A stretch of 47,287 nucleotides of DNA from CAVPJC01 sp963705155 (GTDB lineage Bacteria > Chloroflexota > Anaerolineae > Anaerolineales > UBA4823), in the NCBI GenBank assembly GCA_963705155.1, contig CAVPJC010000011.1:1-47287 (forward strand), in the 5' to 3' direction. The notes under the pieces were generated by a model. That model ran no database searches. It was not told the origin of the DNA and saw nothing but the letters and a program-made list of their open reading frames with translations. Shown here one piece after another: positions 44,852 through 47,287 of the stretch. The position numbers and the translations under genes are program-made. How positions within the stretch are numbered: the first letter of the stretch is position 1; the number at the start of each line of letters is the position of its first letter.

Positions 44852-44876
44852 GTATTTCCTTTAAGGTACAGACAGT

Positions 44877-46107
44877 CTAAACGATGCGTACTTGAGGGAT
44901 AGGAATGATGAATTTTCCACCCCGGGTACGGTATTGCTCCTGTTGAGCCAGGATCTCGTCGGCAAAATTCCAGGTTAGCAAAAGCACGTAATCGGGCTTA
45001 CGCCTGAGCAGCTCTTCAGGAGATAATATCGGCAGGTGGGTGCCAGGTGTGTAAAGGCCCTGTTTGACAGTACTCCGGTCAACTACGTATTCCAGGTACT
45101 CTGCCCCAATGCCAAAATAGTTCAAAAGGGTCGTTCCTTTGGCCGAGGCTCCGTAAGCAGCCATGCGCTTACCACTCGCTTTCAATTCGATTAAACAGTC
45201 GAGTAAATCCTGGCGGAGGCGGTTTACATCCTGGCCAAAAGCCTGGTAAAAACTTTGATGGTGGACTCCCCAATTCGCCTCCTCGATTAGCATTTGCGTA
45301 ACTGCAGACGAGACCGGCTGACCACTTGTTTGGTGATGGATAAACAAACGCAAGCTGCCGCCATGGATGGGGAGGCGCTCAACGTCTGTTACGGCCAAAC
45401 CATGTTTGCGGAACAAAAAGTCGATTGAAGTAAGTGAAAAGTAGCACAGGTGTTCGTGGTAGATCGTATCGAATTCAACAAAGTCGATCAAATCCTTGAC
45501 GTATGGCACCTCGATCACCGCCACGCCGTCTTCCTTCAATATGGTGGCAATCCCGGATACAAGGCCATTCAGATCGGCAACATGAGCCAGGACGTTATTT
45601 GCGTGGATAGCATCTGCCAGTTTACCTTGTAATCGCAATTCCTGGGCCAGGCTTTGATTGAAAAACTCGGCGAGTGTTGGAATACCTCGTTCAATAGCAA
45701 CTTTGGCAATATTAATGGCTGGTTCGATCCCTAAAACTGGAACACGATTGGCCTTGTAATACTGGAGCAGGTAGCCGTCATTGCTGGCGATTTCGATCAC
45801 CAGGCTTTCTCGCGAAAATTTCCGCTGTTGCACCAGACGTTCGACAATCTGTCGGGCATTCTGTAACACGGTATCTGAAAAGGATGAAAAGTAGAGGTAT
45901 TCACGAAACAACTGCTCTGGAGGTATAGTCTCGGTGATCTGCACTAAATTACAGTGTGTACAGAAAACCAGTTCCAAAGGATACGTGGGTTCTGGCCGGG
46001 CTAACTGTTCCTGAGTTCAGAAGCGCATTTGCAAGGGGCGATTCCCCCAGTGAAAGGATCGGCACCAGTTCTTTTGAATTGCAGGAACGACATTTATCTC
46101 TCTTCAT
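44877..46107 (-). CDS. NDP-sugar C-methyltransferase (N-terminal frameshift)
   Basis: A SAM-dependent methyltransferase of about 409 residues of the TylC3/NovU type. The N-terminal zinc motif comes in two halves: C-x2-C in DKCRSCNSKELVP, and C-x2-C in LVFCTHCNLVQ. The SAM site is VIEIASNDGYLLQYYK; VPVLGIEPAINIAKVA and IYHEHLCYFSLTSI follow. The C-terminal domain (GKRMAAYGASAKGTTLLNYF) matches Methyltransf_14. A one-base shift near 45980, inside ARTY-PLELVFC, breaks the frame. Such enzymes add a C-methyl group to a keto-sugar. It overlaps rfbF by 4 bases, so the sugar is probably CDP-linked. Confidence 0.83.
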
Positions 46108-46955
46108 TTCCTGCCCCAATCTGGCAAATTGAAAGCTACTTTTTGAGCTATGTGGGATGTTTCCTGCACAGTTTTGGATCCCCGATCCTGCCAGACGCAC
46201 CAGGGCGCCTGCCCATCTCGCCACAAATTTTCGAGGAATTGTTTATCTCGAATGGTATCCATGCATTGCCAGAACCCGTTGTGCTGGTATGCAGCCAGTT
46301 CCTGGTCGAGCGCCAATCGTTCCAAAACATCCTTCTCAAGGATGGTCTCATCTCCCTTAAGAAAGTGAAATATGTCTGGCTCGAAAACCATAAAACCTCC
46401 ATTGATCCACCCTTCGCCCGTTTGCGGTTTTTCTGAAAAGCTAGTCACCAGGTCCTGGCTAATAACCAGGCCCCCGAAGCGGGCTGGTGGACGCACAGCA
46501 GTTATGGTAGCAATTCGTCCGTGAGCTCGATGGAAACGCACCAGCTCACTCAAGTCGATATCGGCGACACCATCCCCGTAGGTGACCATAAAAGTATCGC
46601 CGTCCAACCATCTCTCCAGCCGTTTCACCCGACCACCGGTGGCTGTGTTCAGCCCTGTCTGGATCAGGTGGACGATCCAATCCTCACGATCGATTTCATC
46701 GATCATCATACTTTCAGAACGGAAGTCGATCTTTATACCAGCGTTGTGACTGTAGAAATCCAGAAAATAGCGTTTAATTACGTCACCCTTATAACCCAGG
46801 GCTATGATAAATTCCTTTTCTCCAAAGCTGGCATAGTGCTTTAAGATGTGCCAGAGGATAGGCTTTCCACCAATTTCGACCATCGGCTTGGGACGGACAT
46901 CGGTCTCTTCGGCCAGCCGAGTGCCCATGCCTCCCGCCAGTATGATTGTTTTCAT
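46104..46955 (-). CDS. rfbF: Glucose-1-phosphate cytidylyltransferase
   Basis: A 283-residue enzyme that makes CDP-glucose from CTP and glucose-1-P. Motifs are ILAGGMGTRLAEETDVRPKP, PILWHILKHYASFGEKEF, YGDGVADIDL, GWINGGFMVFEPDIF and the C-terminal GFWQCMDTIRDKQFLE. All match RfbF. CDP-glucose feeds 3,6-dideoxy or branched deoxysugars; the next enzyme, CDP-glucose 4,6-dehydratase, is not in the window. It overlaps the partial gene to its right by 4 bases. Confidence 0.93.
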   Translation of the reverse strand: MKTIILAGGMGTRLAEETDVRPKPMVEIGGKPILWHILKHYASFGEKEFIIALGYKGDVIKRYFLDFYSHNAGIKIDFRSESMMIDEIDREDWIVHLIQTGLNTATGGRVKRLERWLDGDTFMVTYGDGVADIDLSELVRFHRAHGRIATITAVRPPARFGGLVISQDLVTSFSEKPQTGEGWINGGFMVFEPDIFHFLKGDETILEKDVLERLALDQELAAYQHNGFWQCMDTIRDKQFLENLWRDGQAPWCVWQDRGSKTVQETSHIAQKVAFNLPDWGRK

Positions 46956-47287
46956 CGCTGCATACCCTTTTGCGCTGCGGGCTTTTTTTGAACCCGCAAA
47001 TAAACTTTCAGCGATTTTTTCTCGTCCCTGACTGCTTCGATCTCGTTAAATATTTCGTTGACCAAACTCTTCCAGTTATATTTTTCAATCACCAACTGCC
47101 GGCCGCTTTCACCCAGCGAGGTCAATCTTTCTCGATTGGCCGCGAGGCGTAACAAGGTTTGCCCCAATGCTTGAGGATCATCGAAAGGCACCAACAGATC
47201 AGTCGCTTCCAAACGGCCAAGAATCTCACTAACCTGCGGTTGGTACGTGCTGACCACCGCTAACCCGCTGGAAAGATAATCGAACAA
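46952..47287 (-). CDS. Partial GT4-family glycosyltransferase (C-terminus only)
   Basis: The window ends inside this gene; only 111 C-terminal residues are present and the start lies beyond 47287. FDYLSSGLAVVSTYQPQV is the GT4 donor-site region (E-x7-E equivalent) followed by the helix GESGRQLVIEKYNW. The tail is basic (KKPAAQKGMQR). It overlaps the rfbF start by 4 bases. Confidence 0.75.
   Translation of the reverse strand: MFDYLSSGLAVVSTYQPQVSEILGRLEATDLLVPFDDPQALGQTLLRLAANRERLTSLGESGRQLVIEKYNWKSLVNEIFNEIEAVRDEKKSLKVYLRVQKKPAAQKGMQR

Overview
The window looks like chromosomal DNA of an uncultured or draft-quality Chloroflexota bacterium, most likely class Anaerolineae. This is inference. 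It rests on secreted proteins that carry a 'YLPLI'-type motif, a LysM protein with a Cys-rich cytoplasmic head, a heliorhodopsin gene tail, and SDR, DoxX, DegV and DUF1295 genes with bacterial codon use. No 16S gene is present to settle it. Single-base frameshifts are very frequent (about 30 in 47 kb). They cluster in some genes and are absent from others, so many 'broken' genes may be sequence errors rather than true pseudogenes. Each is flagged.

Layout. (1) 1-1.15 kb: tRNA-Glu(UUC) with its own terminator, an AbrB-type antitoxin with a frameshifted Doc toxin, and a small HTH protein. (2) 1.2-7.7 kb: a minus-strand run of membrane and redox genes headed by a MarR regulator. It holds DoxX-like and 4-TM proteins (both frameshifted), the last 28 codons of a heliorhodopsin, a DUF1295 reductase-like protein, DegV, DUF1475, an MFS transporter, a Rieske oxygenase, a membrane protein and a second, truncated DegV start. 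(3) 7.75-9.45 kb: a divergent SDR and alpha/beta hydrolase pair, with a perfect inverted repeat over the -35 box. (4) 9.54-11.07 kb: a partial copy of the tRNA-Glu 3' end, then a complete IS4-family insertion sequence. (5) 11.1-12.6 kb: a Crp/Fnr regulator (frameshifted), an isoprenylcysteine-methyltransferase-like protein and a DUF1858 protein. (6) 12.7-19.3 kb: an intact plus-strand operon of a BON-domain protein, several unknown membrane proteins, a 12-TM protein resembling a divergent heme-copper oxidase subunit I, a formylglycine-generating-enzyme-like lipoprotein and a heme O synthase-like UbiA protein.

(7) 19.4-47.3 kb: a large exopolysaccharide/capsule locus, almost all on the minus strand and tightly packed with many 4-base ATGA overlaps. 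It encodes CDP-glucose synthesis (RfbF), a C-methyltransferase, the Kdo pathway enzymes KdsB, KdsD and KdsA, at least nine glycosyltransferases, a polysaccharide deacetylase, an O-antigen ligase/polymerase-like protein, a CapK/PaaK-like adenylate-forming enzyme, an ExoA-type transferase fused to a phosphoglycosyltransferase with a degenerate GGDEF tail, a Wzz/BY-kinase, a LysM anchor protein and a secreted Calx-beta repeat protein. One plus-strand gene lies inside the locus: a beta-helix lipoprotein preceded by what reads as a cyclic-di-GMP-I riboswitch. Together these suggest a surface polysaccharide system that builds, polymerises, exports and modifies a polymer, with c-di-GMP control of at least one component.
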